Shown here one piece after another: positions 15,025 through 22,408 of a stretch of 46,928 nucleotides of DNA (positions are counted from its first letter, which is position 1; every line of letters begins with the position of its first letter). The stretch comes from Streptomyces longispororuber. GTDB taxonomy: Bacteria; Actinomycetota; Actinomycetes; Streptomycetales; Streptomycetaceae. The notes below the pieces were generated by a model. That model made no database searches, was not told where the DNA came from, and saw nothing but the letters and a program-made list of their open reading frames with translations. The translations under genes were made by a program, and so were the position numbers. The stretch is taken from the NCBI RefSeq assembly GCF_024448165.1, contig NZ_JAMOLN010000054.1, forward strand, positions 1 through 46,928, written 5' to 3'.

Positions 15025-16290
15025 ATGAACAGAAGGATGTGTGCCGCCGTCGTGGCGGCCGGGGTCGCCGTGGTCATGGGGGCGACCGGCCCGGTGTTCG
15101 GGGCGCAGGACCGGGGCGGCGCGACCGAGCGGGTCAGCGTCGCCGCGGACGGTACGCAGGGCGACGGGCCGTCGGGCGGCGCCTCGATCAGCGGCGACGG
15201 GCGGTACGTCGTCTTCTCGTCCGAGGCGCGGAACCTGGTGCCGGGCGACACGGACGGGGACACCGACGTCTTCCTGCGCGACACCCGGCGCGGCACGGTC
15301 CAGCGGATCGGGGACGGCGGTTACGCCCCCTCGATCAGCGGCAACGGACGGTATGTCTCCTACCGGGGCCACACCGGGAGCGTCGAGGGCCACGACTACT
15401 ACTCGGGCTACTTCCTCCACGACCGCAGGACCGGCCGCACCGAGGTGATCAGCCTCTCCGACGACGACACACCGGTGAGCGGGGGCTTCGGCACCGCCGC
15501 CGTGATGAGCGCCGACGGGCGGTACGTGGTCTTCGACTCGCCGCTCAGCGAGAACGGCGACACAAGCGACAGGACCTCGTACGGCATCTATCTGCGGGAC
15601 CGCGAGAAGGGCACGACGCGCCTCATCAGCCCGACGGTGTTCACGTCCGGGTACTGGACCCTGGGCAGCGCCACGATCAGCGCCGACGGGAGCCGGATCG
15701 GATTCTCCGCGGGGCAGGTCAAGCCGGGATTCGAGAGCCGGATCTACGTCCACGACCGGCGCGCCGCGACGACCGGGGTCTTCGCCGTGAACAACGCGGG
15801 ACAGCCGTACACCCAGACCACCGTGCCCACGTTCAGCGGGGACGGCCGGTACGCCGCGTTCACCTCCAGCGACCCGGCCCTGGTGCCGGACGACACGAAC
15901 AACACGTACGACGCGTTCGTGCGCGACCTGCGCACCGGGGACACCCGGCGCGTGTCGCTGAACGCGAACGGCGGTCAGTCGGAAGGCAGTTGGGGCGGAG
16001 CGCGGATCAGCGCCGACGGCCGGTACGTGGCCTTCACCTCGGCCGCGACGGACCTCGTCGCGGGGGACACGGCCCGGGGGCCGCTGTTCCTCCGGGACCT
16101 GAGGACCGGGGTGAACGTCCGGGTGAGCGCCGGGCAGGACGGTGCCGAGAGCGACAACCAGGCCCTGCCGAGCGCCGCGCTCAGCCGGGACGGTTCGGCC
16201 GTGGTGTTCGGCTCGGACGCCACGAACCTCGTCCCGGGCGACACGAACGGGACGGCGGACGTGTTCGTCCGCCGCCTCAGCCGACGGTGA
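15025..16290 (+). CDS. Exported TolB-like beta-propeller (PD40/WD40) protein
   Basis: 421 residues from ATG 15025, behind GGGGGA; a GTG at 15004 in the same frame is less well placed. A signal peptide spans residues 1-27 (AAVVAAGVAVVMGATGPVFGA). The rest is about seven repeats of a blade signature, S-I-S-G-D-G-R-Y-V-V-F-S followed by NLVPGDTDGDTDVFLRD and then R..T-G-x-T-x-R-V-S. The repeat 'VPGDTN/D..DVFVRD' occurs at the first, fifth and last blades. Such propellers are common secreted proteins in Streptomyces with no assigned enzymatic role; they are probably binding scaffolds. Its last 14 bases overlap the convergent end of pxpC. Confidence 0.82.
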   Translation: MNRRMCAAVVAAGVAVVMGATGPVFGAQDRGGATERVSVAADGTQGDGPSGGASISGDGRYVVFSSEARNLVPGDTDGDTDVFLRDTRRGTVQRIGDGGYAPSISGNGRYVSYRGHTGSVEGHDYYSGYFLHDRRTGRTEVISLSDDDTPVSGGFGTAAVMSADGRYVVFDSPLSENGDTSDRTSYGIYLRDREKGTTRLISPTVFTSGYWTLGSATISADGSRIGFSAGQVKPGFESRIYVHDRRAATTGVFAVNNAGQPYTQTTVPTFSGDGRYAAFTSSDPALVPDDTNNTYDAFVRDLRTGDTRRVSLNANGGQSEGSWGGARISADGRYVAFTSAATDLVAGDTARGPLFLRDLRTGVNVRVSAGQDGAESDNQALPSAALSRDGSAVVFGSDATNLVPGDTNGTADVFVRRLSRR

Positions 16291-17134
16291 ACCGCACCGG
16301 GGTGCCGGGCACCGCCTGCGCCGCCGCGGCCAGGGCGGATTCCGGGACGACGGCGATCACCGGGTAGCCGCCGGTCGTCGGGTGGTCGTGCAGGAAGACC
16401 ACCGGGCGGCCGTCCGGCGGCACCTGGACCGCGCCGAGCACCATGCCCTCGCTGGGCAGCTCGCCCGCCGACTCCCGCTCCAGGGACGGCCCTTCGGTGC
16501 GCAGACCGATCCGGTTGCTGTGCGCCGAGACGGTGAACGTGGCGGTCAGGAAGGTGCGCACGGCCGCCGGCGTGAACCAGTCCGCGCGGGGGCCGAGCAG
16601 GACCGGCAGGACGAGCTCGGCCGGGGGAGCCGGCCACGGCGCCGCCACCGGGAGCGCGGGGAGCGGGTGGGCGCGGCCGACCGGGAGCACGGTCCCGGCG
16701 GCCAGCGGCGCCGGGCCGAGGCCCGACAGGAGGTCGGCGGACCGGCTGTCGAGCACCGGGTCGACGGCGAGACCGCCGGCGACCGCGACGTAGGAACGGA
16801 CGCCGCTGGTGGCCGGGCCCGCGTCGAGCGTGGCGCCGGCCGGGACGTGCACCGGGCTGCCCCACGCCGCGGGGCGGCCGCCCACCGTGACCGGGCACGG
16901 GGCGCCGCCGACCAGGACGGTGACCGGTCGGTCGGGGCGCAGGGCGCAGCCCGTGAGGGTGGTCTCCAGGACGGCCGCGTCGGCGGGGTTGCCGAGGAGC
17001 CGGTTGGCCAGCCGCATCGACGGCGCGTCGAGCGCGCCGGAGCGGGGAACTCCCAGGTGGGCGTGGCCCGCCCGGCCCGCGTCCTGCACCGTGGTGAGGG
17101 CGCCGGGGCGGGTCACGGTCAGTTTCGCCGTCAT
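16277..17134 (-). CDS. pxpC: 5-oxoprolinase subunit C (biotin-dependent carboxyltransferase / allophanate hydrolase subunit 2 fold)
   Basis: 285 residues from ATG 17134, whose start overlaps the pxpB stop (ATGA). Family marks are VTRPGALTTVQDAGRAGHAHLGVPRSGALD at the N-terminus, RLLGNPADAAVLETTLTG, and the C-terminal RTEGPSLERESAGELPSEGMVLGAVQVPPDGRPVVFLHDHPTTGGYPVIA in several blocks. With PxpB it forms the kinase-like part of the PxpABC complex, which hydrolyses 5-oxoproline to glutamate with ATP. At 285 residues it is slightly short of the usual 300-310, but all conserved blocks are there. It is last in the pxpA-pxpB-pxpC operon, and its 3' end overlaps a convergent gene by 14 bp. Confidence 0.9.
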   Translation of the reverse strand: MTAKLTVTRPGALTTVQDAGRAGHAHLGVPRSGALDAPSMRLANRLLGNPADAAVLETTLTGCALRPDRPVTVLVGGAPCPVTVGGRPAAWGSPVHVPAGATLDAGPATSGVRSYVAVAGGLAVDPVLDSRSADLLSGLGPAPLAAGTVLPVGRAHPLPALPVAAPWPAPPAELVLPVLLGPRADWFTPAAVRTFLTATFTVSAHSNRIGLRTEGPSLERESAGELPSEGMVLGAVQVPPDGRPVVFLHDHPTTGGYPVIAVVPESALAAAAQAVPGTPVRFTVG

Positions 17135-17775
17135 CGGCCGTCCGCCTCCGTGGGCCGGAACCGGACCTGCGTCCCGGGAGACAGCAAGGCCGCCCGCTCC
17201 CGCGACGGATCCCACAGCGGCGTCGGATCGGGCATCGTGCCGATGATCTGCCAGCCGCCCGGCGTCGCCCGCGGGTAGACCGCCGAGTACGGGCCGGCGA
17301 GGGCCACCGCGCCCGCCGGGACACGGGTGCGCGGGGTCGCGTGCCGGGGCACGTGCAGTTCCTCCGGCAGTCCCGTCAGATATCCGAATCCGGGGGCGAA
17401 ACCGCAGAAGGCGACGCGGTACGTGTACGCGGCGTGCCGCGCGGCCACCTCGTCCTCGGCGACGCCCCACAGCTCGGCGACCCCGGCCAGGTCGGGGCCG
17501 TCGTACACGACGGGGATCTCCACGACGGCGCCGTCCGCGGGCGGCGCCGTGGGGACGTCCAGGTCCGCGAGCCGGCGCGCCAGCGCGGCCGGGTCCGGGA
17601 CACCGTCGAGCAGGACGGTCCGGGCGCCCGGCACGATCTCGGCCACCGGCGGCAGCGTGCCCGCGGCGCGGCGGCGCAGCAGCTCCGCGTGGAAGGCGCC
17701 GGTGCGCTGCGCGTCGGGAAGCTCCACCAGGAGCGCATGGCGCCCGGCGGGCCGCACGGTGAGACCCGCGCTCAT
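17131..17775 (-). CDS. pxpB: 5-oxoprolinase subunit B (KipI / allophanate hydrolase subunit 1 fold)
   Basis: 214 residues from ATG 17775, overlapping the stop of pxpA. The core blocks of the family are clear: VEIPVVYDGPDLAGVAELWG, HAAYTYRVAFCGFAPGFGYLTGLPEELHVPRH, RTRVPAGAVALAGPYSAVYPRATPGGWQIIG and TQVRFRP at the end. This is the KipI/PxpB family. In an operon with PxpA and PxpC it is a subunit of ATP-dependent 5-oxoprolinase, rather than the sporulation inhibitor role known for Bacillus KipI. A longer frame to 17868 would overlap pxpA by about 100 bases and is not needed. Confidence 0.92.
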   Translation of the reverse strand: MSAGLTVRPAGRHALLVELPDAQRTGAFHAELLRRRAAGTLPPVAEIVPGARTVLLDGVPDPAALARRLADLDVPTAPPADGAVVEIPVVYDGPDLAGVAELWGVAEDEVAARHAAYTYRVAFCGFAPGFGYLTGLPEELHVPRHATPRTRVPAGAVALAGPYSAVYPRATPGGWQIIGTMPDPTPLWDPSRERAALLSPGTQVRFRPTEADGR

Positions 17776-18536
17776 GCGAACGCACCCACCCGCACGCCGG
17801 CGTCCTCCAGGGCCACCCGCACCCGGGCCGCGATCCGGGCCGCGCCCGGGGTGTCGCCGTGCACGCACAGCGAACGGGCCGCGACCGCGACGTGCGAACC
17901 GTCGGAGGCCGTGACCCCGCCGTCCACCGCGAAGCCGACGGAGCGGCGCACCACCGCGTCGGTGTCCTCGACCACGGCACCCGGCTCGCGGCGCGGCACC
18001 AGCGTGCCCTCGGGGGTGTACGCGCGGTCGGCGAACGCCTCCCGCACGGGCCGCAGACCCGCCTCCTGCGCGGCGTCGAGGAGCCGCGAACCGGGCAGGC
18101 CGAGCACCGGGAGCGCGCCGCCCGCGAGCGTCACGCCCGCGATCACGGCACGGGCCTGCGTCTCGTCGCGCACGGTCCGGTTGTAGAGCGCGCCGTGCGG
18201 CTTGACGTACGCCACCGTGGCCCCGGCCGCCTCCGCGAACACCCGCAACGCGCCGATCTGGTACGCCACTTCGGCCGCCAGCTCGTCCGCGGGCACGTCC
18301 ATGGCGCGGCGCCCGAACCCGGCGAGGTCCCGGTACGAGACCTGCGCGCCGATGCGCACCCCGCGCTCGGCGGCCAGGTCGCAGACCCGGCGCATCACGG
18401 ACGGGTCGCCGGCGTGGAAGCCGCAGGCGACATTGGCACTGGTCACGACGGAGAGCAGGGCCTCGTCGTCGGTGAGGGTCCAGCGGCCGAAGCCTTCGCC
18501 GAGGTCCGCGTTGAGGTCGAGCACTTCCTGGATCAC
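17772..18536 (-). CDS. pxpA: 5-oxoprolinase subunit A (LamB/YcsF family)
   Basis: 254 residues from the proposed GTG 18536. Further upstream the frame is open to 18629, but it would then include both operator-like palindromes, and the conserved protein begins at DLNADLGEGFGRW. The sequence DLNADLGEGFG, SANVACGFHAGDP, IGAQVSYRDLAGFGRRAMD, VAYVKPHGALYN and a C-terminal CVHGDTPGA are the hallmarks of LamB/YcsF. PxpA carries out the hydrolytic step on phosphorylated 5-oxoproline. It is first gene of pxpABC, divergent from DUF969-DUF979-pcp. The ribosome site before GTG 18536 is poor (GAAGAC), so the exact start is uncertain by a few codons. Confidence 0.9.
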   Translation of the reverse strand: MIQEVLDLNADLGEGFGRWTLTDDEALLSVVTSANVACGFHAGDPSVMRRVCDLAAERGVRIGAQVSYRDLAGFGRRAMDVPADELAAEVAYQIGALRVFAEAAGATVAYVKPHGALYNRTVRDETQARAVIAGVTLAGGALPVLGLPGSRLLDAAQEAGLRPVREAFADRAYTPEGTLVPRREPGAVVEDTDAVVRRSVGFAVDGGVTASDGSHVAVAARSLCVHGDTPGAARIAARVRVALEDAGVRVGAFA

Positions 18537-18552
18537 GTCTTCAACGTAAGGG

Positions 18553-18565
18553 ATTGTTGAACGAT
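18553..18565. promoter_or_regulatory. Operator-like site A in the pxp/DUF969 divergent region
   Basis: ATTGTTGAACGAT is a one-mismatch version of the palindrome ATCGTT-G-AACGAT, centred on G18559. It lies just upstream of pxpA and shares GTTGAACGAT with site B. The form fits a GntR- or LacI-type regulator; no such gene is in the window. Confidence 0.5.
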
Positions 18566-18612
18566 TCGACAAGAGTCTCATTGCGGCATCGACCGGCCTC
18601 CGGCTCTTGTTC

Positions 18613-18627
18613 GATCGTTGAACGATC
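18613..18627. promoter_or_regulatory. Operator-like site B in the pxp/DUF969 divergent region
   Basis: GATCGTTGAACGATC is a perfect 15-bp palindrome centred on G18620, exactly 61 bp from the centre of site A, so both lie on about the same face of the helix. It precedes the DUF969 gene by about 78 bp. Together the two sites probably co-regulate both arms of the 5-oxoproline module. Confidence 0.55.
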
Positions 18628-18704
18628 ACCTAGGGTCCGTGCATCCCCCACGGAAGCGGCGTGTCCGGTTCCGTGCCCCCTCGTGCCCTGAAGAAGGCCG
18701 CCGC

Positions 18705-19448
18705 ATGATCGTTCTTCTCGGCGTGCTCGTGGTGATCCTCGGATTCGTCACGCGCCGCAACCCCGTCCTCGTGGTCGGTGTCGCCGGTATCGCCACCGGA
18801 CTCCTCGGCAAGATGAACCCGCAGGAGATCCTCGCCGCCTTCGGCAAGGCGTTCGCCGACAGCCGCTCCGTCACCGTGTTCGCCATCGTGCTCCCGGTGA
18901 TCGGGCTGCTGGAGCGCTACGGCCTGCGCGAACAGGCCCGCACCCTGATCGGGAAGCTCGGCAGGCTGAGCGCCGGCCGCTTCCTCACCGTCTACCTCCT
19001 GGTCCGCCAGGTCACCGCGGCCTTCGGGCTCAACAACCTCGGCGGCCCCGCGCAGACCGTGCGCCCGCTCGTCGCCCCCATGGCCGAGGCCGCCGCCGAA
19101 CGCACCGCGGGCGCGAAACTCCCCGAGAAGCTGCGCGAGAAGGTCCGCTCCTACTCCGCGTCCGCCGACACCGTCGGCCTCTTCTTCGGCGAGGACTGCT
19201 TCATCGCGATCGGCTCGATCCTGCTCATCACCGGCTTCGTGAACTCCACCTACCACCAGGAGCTCGAACCCACCCAACTCGCCCTGTGGGCCGTTCCGTT
19301 GGCGGTCTGCGCCTTCGTCATCCACGGCGCCCGGCTGCTGCTGCTCGACAAGAAGCTGGAGCGCGAGATGGCGCTCGCCGCCGCCGAGAACGACCTGCCG
19401 CTGCCGCAGCAGCCGTCGGGCCAGTCCCGTGAGGAGTCCGCCAAGTGA
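18705..19448 (+). CDS. DUF969 membrane protein, putative 5-oxoproline transporter component
   Basis: 247 residues from ATG 18705. There are five or six hydrophobic segments. A conserved block, LLERYGLREQARTLIGKLG, is followed by VTAAFGLNNLGGPAQTVRPLVAPMAEAAAE and a polar loop, SADTVGLFFGEDCFIAIGSILL. It ends in a charged cytoplasmic tail. DUF969 and DUF979 proteins occur side by side in many Gram-positive bacteria and are often next to pyroglutamyl peptidase. They resemble halves of an ion-coupled permease. The gene is coupled to the DUF979 gene by a GTGA overlap and is divergent from pxpABC. Transport of 5-oxoproline or pyroglutamyl compounds is inferred from context. Confidence 0.85.
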   Translation: MIVLLGVLVVILGFVTRRNPVLVVGVAGIATGLLGKMNPQEILAAFGKAFADSRSVTVFAIVLPVIGLLERYGLREQARTLIGKLGRLSAGRFLTVYLLVRQVTAAFGLNNLGGPAQTVRPLVAPMAEAAAERTAGAKLPEKLREKVRSYSASADTVGLFFGEDCFIAIGSILLITGFVNSTYHQELEPTQLALWAVPLAVCAFVIHGARLLLLDKKLEREMALAAAENDLPLPQQPSGQSREESAK

Positions 19449-20407
19449 TCAAGGTCGAATGGCTCTACTGGCTGATAGGCCTCGTCTTCGTCGTCATGGC
19501 CGTCCAGATGGCGATGGACCGCACCAACCCCAAGCGCTGGACCTCCGCGGCCTTCTGGGGACTGCTCGGCCTCACCTTCCCGTACGGCACCGGGGTGGCC
19601 ACCGGCGCGACCTGGACGCTGCCCGCCGAACCCCTCGGCGTCGCCGTCCTCGCGCTCATCGTGCTCGCCGGGTTCAACTTCATCGGCAAGGGCGTGCCCG
19701 TCACGACGACGGGGGAGCAGCGGGAGGCGTCGGCCGCCCGCCTCGGCAACAAGCTCTTCGTCCCGGCCCTGACGATCCCCCTCGTCGCCATCGTCTGCGC
19801 CTCCTTCCTCGACGAGTCCGGCCTGTTCGAGACCGGCAAGGCCACGCTCATCGGCCTCGGACTCGGCTGCATCGCGGCACTGGTCGTCGGCATGCTGGTG
19901 ACGGGCGAGCGCAAGGTGTCCGTCCCGGTCCACTCCGGCCGCTCGATGCTGGAGGCGATGGGCTCGGCGCTCCTGCTGCCTCAGCTCCTCTCCGTCCTCG
20001 GCTCGATCTTCGCCGTGGCCGGGGTCGGCACCCAGGTCGGCAAGATCGTCAACGGTGTGCTGCCCGACAACTCCAAGTACCTGGCCGTGATCGCGTACTG
20101 CGTCGGCATGTTCCTGTTCACCGTGATCATGGGCAACGCGTTCGCGGCGTTCCCCGTGATGACCGCGGCGATCGGCTGGCCGGTCCTCATCCAGCAGATG
20201 CACGGCAACGAGCCGGCGATCCTCGCGATCGGCATGCTGGCCGGCTTCAGCGGCACGCTCTGCACGCCCATGGCGGCCAACTTCAACATCGTCCCGGCCT
20301 CGCTCCTGGAGCTGAAGGACCAGTACGGGCCGATCAAGGCGCAGGCGCCGACGGCGCTCGCGCTGCTCGGCTGCAGCACCGTGATCATGGCGCTCTTCGC
20401 GTTCTAG
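19445..20407 (+). CDS. DUF979 membrane protein, putative 5-oxoproline transporter component
   Basis: 320 residues, start GTG 19445 overlapping the DUF969 stop. About nine hydrophobic helices span the protein, with a cytoplasmic basic loop after KGVPVTTTGEQREASAARLGN. Conserved polar motifs in the second half, GNAFAAFPVMTAAIG and GFSGTLCTPMAANFNIVPASLLELKDQYGPIKAQ, look like substrate- or ion-binding hairpins. It always pairs with DUF969 in genomes I recall, so the two probably form one transporter. Here it is followed 9 bp later by pcp. Confidence 0.85.
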   Translation: MIKVEWLYWLIGLVFVVMAVQMAMDRTNPKRWTSAAFWGLLGLTFPYGTGVATGATWTLPAEPLGVAVLALIVLAGFNFIGKGVPVTTTGEQREASAARLGNKLFVPALTIPLVAIVCASFLDESGLFETGKATLIGLGLGCIAALVVGMLVTGERKVSVPVHSGRSMLEAMGSALLLPQLLSVLGSIFAVAGVGTQVGKIVNGVLPDNSKYLAVIAYCVGMFLFTVIMGNAFAAFPVMTAAIGWPVLIQQMHGNEPAILAIGMLAGFSGTLCTPMAANFNIVPASLLELKDQYGPIKAQAPTALALLGCSTVIMALFAF

Positions 20408-20416
20408 GAGGTTCAC

Positions 20417-21073
20417 ATGTCCGGGTCGACCACCCGCGTTCTGCTCACCGGTTTCGAACCCTTCGGCGGGGAGGCCGTGAACCCGTCGTGGCAGGCGGCG
20501 TCCCTCGTCGCCGCGGAGCCGCCGGACGGGGTGAGCGTGACGGCCGTCCAGCTGCCGTGCGTCTTCGGGGAGTCGGTGGCGGCGCTGCGGCGTGCGGTCG
20601 CCGAGGCCCGGCCCGACCTGGTCGTCTGCCTCGGCCAGGCGGGCGGGCGGCCCGGCGTCACCGTGGAACGGGTGGCGCTGAACGTGGACGACGCGCGGAT
20701 CCCCGACAACGCCGGGGCCCAGCCGATCGACGAGCCGGTGGTGCCGGGTGGCCCGGCGGCTTACTTCTCGTCCCTCCCCGTGAAGGCGTGTGTGGCGGCG
20801 ATGCGCTCCGCCGGGGTGCCGGCCGCGTTGTCCAACACGGCCGGCACGTTCGTCTGCAACCACGTCGCGTACGGGCTCGCCCACCTCCTGGCCACGGAAC
20901 TCCCCGGCGTCCGGGGCGGTTTCGTGCACGTCCCCTGGGCCCCGGCCCAGGTCCCGGACGGCACCGCCCCCGCGCTTCCTCCGGAGGTTGTGGCGGTGGG
21001 TGTGCGGGCCCTGTTGCAGACCGCAGCGTCCACGAGCACCGACCTCCGGGTGACCGAGGGCGCCACCCACTAG
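20417..21073 (+). CDS. pcp: Pyroglutamyl-peptidase I (pyrrolidone-carboxylate peptidase)
   Basis: 218 residues from ATG 20417, behind AGGAGG. It removes N-terminal pyroglutamate from peptides, releasing 5-oxoproline. The cysteine-peptidase C15 signature is present: VLLTGFEPFGGEAVNPSW at the start, GRPGVTVERVALN with Glu84, SNTAGTFVCNHVAYG with Cys147, and GFVHVPWAPAQ with His171. No signal peptide, so it acts in the cytoplasm. The position behind the DUF969-DUF979 pair and divergent from pxpABC links uptake, release and hydrolysis of pyroglutamate in one module ending in glutamate. Confidence 0.95.
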   Translation: MSGSTTRVLLTGFEPFGGEAVNPSWQAASLVAAEPPDGVSVTAVQLPCVFGESVAALRRAVAEARPDLVVCLGQAGGRPGVTVERVALNVDDARIPDNAGAQPIDEPVVPGGPAAYFSSLPVKACVAAMRSAGVPAALSNTAGTFVCNHVAYGLAHLLATELPGVRGGFVHVPWAPAQVPDGTAPALPPEVVAVGVRALLQTAASTSTDLRVTEGATH

Positions 21074-21126
21074 GCGCGGTTGGCTCCGCCTGGGTGTGGG
21101 CGGGTGCGGCTCCGGTGGGGGTTGCC

Positions 21127-21229
21127 CGCGCAGTTCCCCGCGCCCCTGGAGGTGCGCACTTCGTGCGCCACCTCCATCAGGGGAAAGCGCGGCGAAGCCG
21201 CAGCTTTCAGGGGCGCGGGGAACTGCGCG
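21127..21229. repeat. Dispersed intergenic three-stem element, copy 1
   Basis: Outer arms of 21 bp (21127-21147 and 21209-21229) pair perfectly; the right arm reads AGGGGCGCGGGGAACTGCGC plus one G. They enclose two hairpins. Stem 2 is GGAGGT-GCGCAC / GTGCGC-ACCTCC with loop TTC and a single bulged C. Stem 3 is GAAAGC-GCGGC / GCCGC-GCTTTC with loop GAA and a bulged A. A second copy at 35975-36095 has the same plan with different but compensated stem sequences. I recall the arm sequence as a frequent intergenic repeat in Streptomyces genomes. It lies between pcp and the DUF2891 gene. Confidence 0.85.
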
Positions 21230-21233
21230 ACCA

Positions 21234-21318
21234 GCCCCCACCGGACCCGCACCCGAAGGGATCGCCCCCACCGGACCCGCACCCGAAGGGATCGCCCCCA
21301 CCGGACCCGCACCCGAAG
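21234..21318. repeat. 30-bp tandem repeat, about 2.8 copies
   Basis: The unit begins GCCCCCACCGGACCCGCAC and ends with CGAAGGGATC. Copies start at 21234, 21264 and 21294 and are identical until the third stops at 21318. The unit derives from the right flank of the three-stem element, since the same CCCCCACCGG.CCCGCAC follows copy 2 at 36095. The frame here is open by chance and encodes only RTRRDRPH repeats, so I do not treat it as coding. It probably arose by slippage. Confidence 0.85.
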
Positions 21319-21358
21319 AGCGACCACCGAAACGCCCACGACCACCGAAAGGACCCCC

Positions 21359-22327
21359 ATGCTCACCCCGGAGGGCACCGCTCAGCTGGCGGCAGCCAAT
21401 CTCACGCGCGAGTTCCCCAACTTCACCGCCCACCTGACCACCTCCACGGACGACCGCCCACGCCCCCGCGACCTCCACCCCGCCTTCTACGGCGCCTACG
21501 ACTGGCACTCGGCCGTGCACATGCACTGGCTGCTGCTGCGGACCCGCCCCGAGGCCCACGCCGACGTGCTCGACCGGCACCTGACCCGGGAGAACCTCGC
21601 CGTGGAGGCCGAGTACCTGCTCGCCCACCCGGGCTTCGAGCGCCCCTACGGATGGGCGTGGACCGTCGCGCTGGCGGCCGAGTGCCGCGGCACCCGGTGG
21701 GCCGGCGCCCTCGAACCCGCCGTCGCCGCCGTCGAGGACCTGCTCACGCGGTGGCTGCCGAAGGCCACGTATCCCGTGCGCCACGGCATCCACACCAACA
21801 GCGCCTTCTCCCTCGGCCTGATCCTGGACACGGGGGAGCGGGCCGGACTCCGGGCCGCGACCCTGGAGGCCGTACGGGACCGGCTGCGCGGCTGGTTCGC
21901 CGACGACCACGACGCCCCCGCCCACTGGGAACCCTCCGGCCAGGACTTCCTCTCGCCCGCCCTCACCGAGGCGGACGCGATGCGCCGGGTGCTGGACGCG
22001 GCGGAGTTCGAGGAGTGGCTGGACCGGTTCCTGCCGGCCCTGACCACCGGCGCCCCGTGCGCGGTCCTCGACGTACCGGTCGTCTCCGACCACGCCGACC
22101 CGCACATCGGCCACCTCCTCGGCCTCGCCCTGTCCCGCGCCGCCGCCCTGCGCCACCTCGCGGACGCCCTCCCCGACGGCCCGGCCCGCACCCGGCTGAC
22201 GGACGCCGCCGAGGCCCACCTCGCCGCCGGCCTCCCGGCCGTGGACCGCGGCGACTTCACCACCGACCACTGGCTCGCCACGTTCGCCGAACTGGCGCTC
22301 ACCGCCCCGCGTTCCGGAACGCAATGA
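21359..22327 (+). CDS. DUF2891 family protein
   Basis: 322 residues from ATG 21359, behind GAAAGGAC. The long upstream extension of this frame is made of the tandem repeat and the dispersed element and is rejected. The family signature is DLHPAFYGAYDWHSAVHMHWLLLR near residue 40, VRHGIHTNSAFSLGLIL in the middle and CAVLDVPVVSDHADPHIGHLLGLALSRAAAL near the C-terminus. It looks mostly alpha-helical with several conserved His and Asp residues in a pattern suggestive of an alpha-toroid enzyme. No function is established for DUF2891 that I know of. It is followed by a permease gene on the same strand after 81 bp. Confidence 0.85.
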   Translation: MLTPEGTAQLAAANLTREFPNFTAHLTTSTDDRPRPRDLHPAFYGAYDWHSAVHMHWLLLRTRPEAHADVLDRHLTRENLAVEAEYLLAHPGFERPYGWAWTVALAAECRGTRWAGALEPAVAAVEDLLTRWLPKATYPVRHGIHTNSAFSLGLILDTGERAGLRAATLEAVRDRLRGWFADDHDAPAHWEPSGQDFLSPALTEADAMRRVLDAAEFEEWLDRFLPALTTGAPCAVLDVPVVSDHADPHIGHLLGLALSRAAALRHLADALPDGPARTRLTDAAEAHLAAGLPAVDRGDFTTDHWLATFAELALTAPRSGTQ

Positions 22328-22408
22328 ACACAATGAACGCAAGTACGCGCGATCGTTGCGCAGTACACCCTTGTCACCGGGCGGCGCGTTCCCGCATCGT
22401 GGCCGGTC

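Noticed and set aside
21234..21318. Possible CRISPR array (30-bp repeats)
   Set aside because: The copies are directly adjacent with no spacers, and no cas genes are present.
21080..21358. Upstream extension of the DUF2891 frame through the repeats
   Set aside because: The translated extension is the tandem repeat and the three-stem element; the conserved protein starts at 21359 with its own ribosome site.
22328..22408. Imperfect dyad around GTACGCGCGATCGTTGCGCA upstream of the MHS permease
   Set aside because: Symmetry is poor and interrupted; I could not distinguish it from chance, though the segment must contain the promoter.
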